Positions 62,917-64,000 of a stretch of DNA of 64,000 nucleotides are shown piece after piece. A model generated the notes under the pieces. The model saw nothing but the letters and a program-made list of their open reading frames with translations, made no database searches and was not told the origin of the DNA. Positions within the stretch are counted from its first letter, which is position 1, and each line of letters begins with the position of its first letter. The DNA comes from Desulfobacter curvatus DSM 3379 (GTDB taxonomy: Bacteria > Desulfobacterota > Desulfobacteria > Desulfobacterales > Desulfobacteraceae). Position numbers and translations under genes: made by a program. The stretch covers positions 1 to 64,000 of the forward strand of contig NZ_KB893013.1 in the NCBI RefSeq assembly GCF_000373985.1, read 5' to 3'.

Positions 62917-64000
62917 CCGACAAAAATTGGCCGGATACTGATCTTTGTTCTGGTGGCAGGTGGTGTCTGCTTTATTGCATTGGACCATTTGTTTCCCTTT
63001 GATACCTTGGAACGTTCCATATCCACCGTTATTGTGGACCGTCACCAGACACCCTTGCGGGCCTTTGCCGACAAAAACGGGGTATGGCGGTATCCGGCAA
63101 GGCCCGGGCAGGTCTCTTCATTGTACCTTCAAGCCCTTCTGGCCTATGAAGACCGCTGGTTCTATTACCACCCCGGCATCAACCCCCTGGCCATCTGCCG
63201 GGCGTTTTTCCAGAACCTGATCCACGGCCGGATCGTATCCGGCGGATCAACGCTCACCATGCAGACCGCCCGGATTATTGATATGGGGGAACAAGGAAAC
63301 AACCCGTCGCCCCCAGGATTTTTCCCGCGCATGGGTGTCAAATTGCGCCAGATGTTCAGGGCACTTCAGCTTGAATACCACTTTACCAAAGATGAAATTC
63401 TTGGGTTATACCTTACCCACGCACCGTTTGGCGCCAATATCGAAGGAGTCAGGGCGGCCTGCTACACCTGGCTGGGCAAGGATGCAAACGAAATGACCCG
63501 GGCCGAAGCAGCGCTTATGGCCGTACTGCCCCAGGCACCCTCCAGATACCGGCCGGACCGCCATCCTGACAGGGCGGCAAAGGCCCGGGATAAGGTTCTT
63601 GACCGGATGGCCCGGTTCGGCCTTTGGACCGCAGACCAGATCAAGGCAGCCAAGCAGGAACCGGTGGTCTCTTTCAGGTTTCCCACATCCATGACAGCGC
63701 CCCTGGCAACCCGGCGGCTGAAAACCATTTACCCGGATGCAAAAATCATCAATACCTTTATCGATGAAAACCTGCAGATGCGCATGGCAGAACTTTTGCG
63801 GGCATATATGGAAAGGCTGCCGCCAAAACAGTCGGGTGCCGTGCTGGTGGTCAATCACAAAACCTTGGAAATTGAAGCCTATGCCGGGTCTGCAGATTTT
63901 TTCAATTCATCCAGGCGTGGCCATGTGGATATGATCCAGGCCCTGAGGTCTCCGGGTTCCACGTTGAAACCTTTTATTTACGACCTTTCCATGGATCAGG
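62881..64000 (+). CDS. pbpC: Penicillin-binding protein 1C (partial, 3' end off the window)
   Basis: An open frame runs from 62881 to the window edge (about 373 codons). A signal-anchor helix (about residues 18-40) precedes the glycosyltransferase (GT51) domain with YEDRWFYYHPGIN and GGSTLTMQTARI, and the start of the transpeptidase with SPGSTLKP (SxxK). It polymerises and cross-links peptidoglycan in the periplasm. The first start I can see is GTG at 62881, right after an in-frame stop, or TTG at 62884. Both lie inside the dispersed repeat, so the N-terminal 12 or so residues are repeat-derived. No good ribosome site is present. Confidence 0.88.
   Translation, partial: MLINQVGPWPLVPTKIGRILIFVLVAGGVCFIALDHLFPFDTLERSISTVIVDRHQTPLRAFADKNGVWRYPARPGQVSSLYLQALLAYEDRWFYYHPGINPLAICRAFFQNLIHGRIVSGGSTLTMQTARIIDMGEQGNNPSPPGFFPRMGVKLRQMFRALQLEYHFTKDEILGLYLTHAPFGANIEGVRAACYTWLGKDANEMTRAEAALMAVLPQAPSRYRPDRHPDRAAKARDKVLDRMARFGLWTADQIKAAKQEPVVSFRFPTSMTAPLATRRLKTIYPDAKIINTFIDENLQMRMAELLRAYMERLPPKQSGAVLVVNHKTLEIEAYAGSADFFNSSRRGHVDMIQALRSPGSTLKPFIYDLSMDQ

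Noticed and set aside
1..64000. CRISPR array
   Set aside because: No regularly spaced direct repeats and no cas genes anywhere in the window.

Overview
The window looks like a chromosomal segment of a complete-oxidising, sulfate-reducing Desulfobacterota bacterium, most like the Desulfobacteraceae. That assignment rests on recalled protein resemblance: a Wolinella-type single-cytochrome-b succinate dehydrogenase/fumarate reductase beside class I fumarase, a multihaem cytochrome c, DUF342 and 4Fe-4S proteins, and a glnD-glnB-glnA cluster with a sigma-54 promoter. Most of it is ordinary GC-balanced core genome. It is interrupted by AT-rich accessory patches at 0.27-2.77 kb, 31.4-33.2 kb and 55.7-57.6 kb.

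Layout. 1-2771 (minus): an AT-rich SIR2-STAND defence-type gene that appears to be an integron gene cassette. Its downstream attC seems to be interrupted by a group II intron that runs out of the window. 3.2-8.8 kb (minus): orphan DNA methyltransferase, mntP, pentahaem cytochrome c, DHFR-like reductase, class I fumarase. 8.9-13.0 kb (minus): sdhC-sdhA-sdhB. SdhA has Gln where the FAD-linking His is expected. SdhC lacks the E-pathway Glu and carries a long repeated acidic tail. 13.4-18.6 kb (plus): DUF342 protein, an unrecognised partner, glycerate 2-kinase. 18.6-22.4 kb (minus): ferredoxin, DUF89 protein, AI-2E-type permease, TPR-methyltransferase. 22.6-29.8 kb (minus): a regulator-led cluster of GntR/FCD regulator, an 86-aa protein, an unknown polytopic membrane protein, a Tat-exported MBL hydrolase, a COG0523 GTPase with a novel N-terminal half, ExbB, ExbD and a TonB-like protein. 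A near-perfect FadR-type operator lies upstream. 29.9-31.1 kb: PAS-GAF-like sensor.

31.4-33.2 kb is a decayed island: a truncated SagB-like nitroreductase and a broken fic gene interrupted by an 88-bp element with a target duplication. tRNA-Glu(CUC) follows. 33.4-39.8 kb (minus): a PLDc_N membrane protein, a lytic transglycosylase, glnA, glnB, glnD and tatA. 40.1-42.2 kb (plus): MoxR ATPase and VWA protein. 42.4-43.2 kb (minus): TatD. 43.4-48.9 kb (plus): ftsE, ftsX, an EnvC-like activator, ctpA and a divergent polysaccharide deacetylase, which together form a cell-division and envelope operon. 48.9-55.5 kb: YkgJ-like protein, DUF4019 protein, a cation antiporter fused to TrkA and PTS EIIA domains, and an NMT1-type ABC importer. 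55.7-57.6 kb (minus): AT-rich genes for a secreted adenosine-deaminase-like lipoprotein and a hypothetical protein. 57.9-64.0 kb (plus): alpha-2-macroglobulin and the start of pbpC.

The best candidates for something new are the intron-interrupted SIR2-STAND cassette, the GntR/MBL/COG0523/ExbBD-TonB cluster, the respiratory-complex substitutions, and a dispersed ~80-88-bp element present in three copies.
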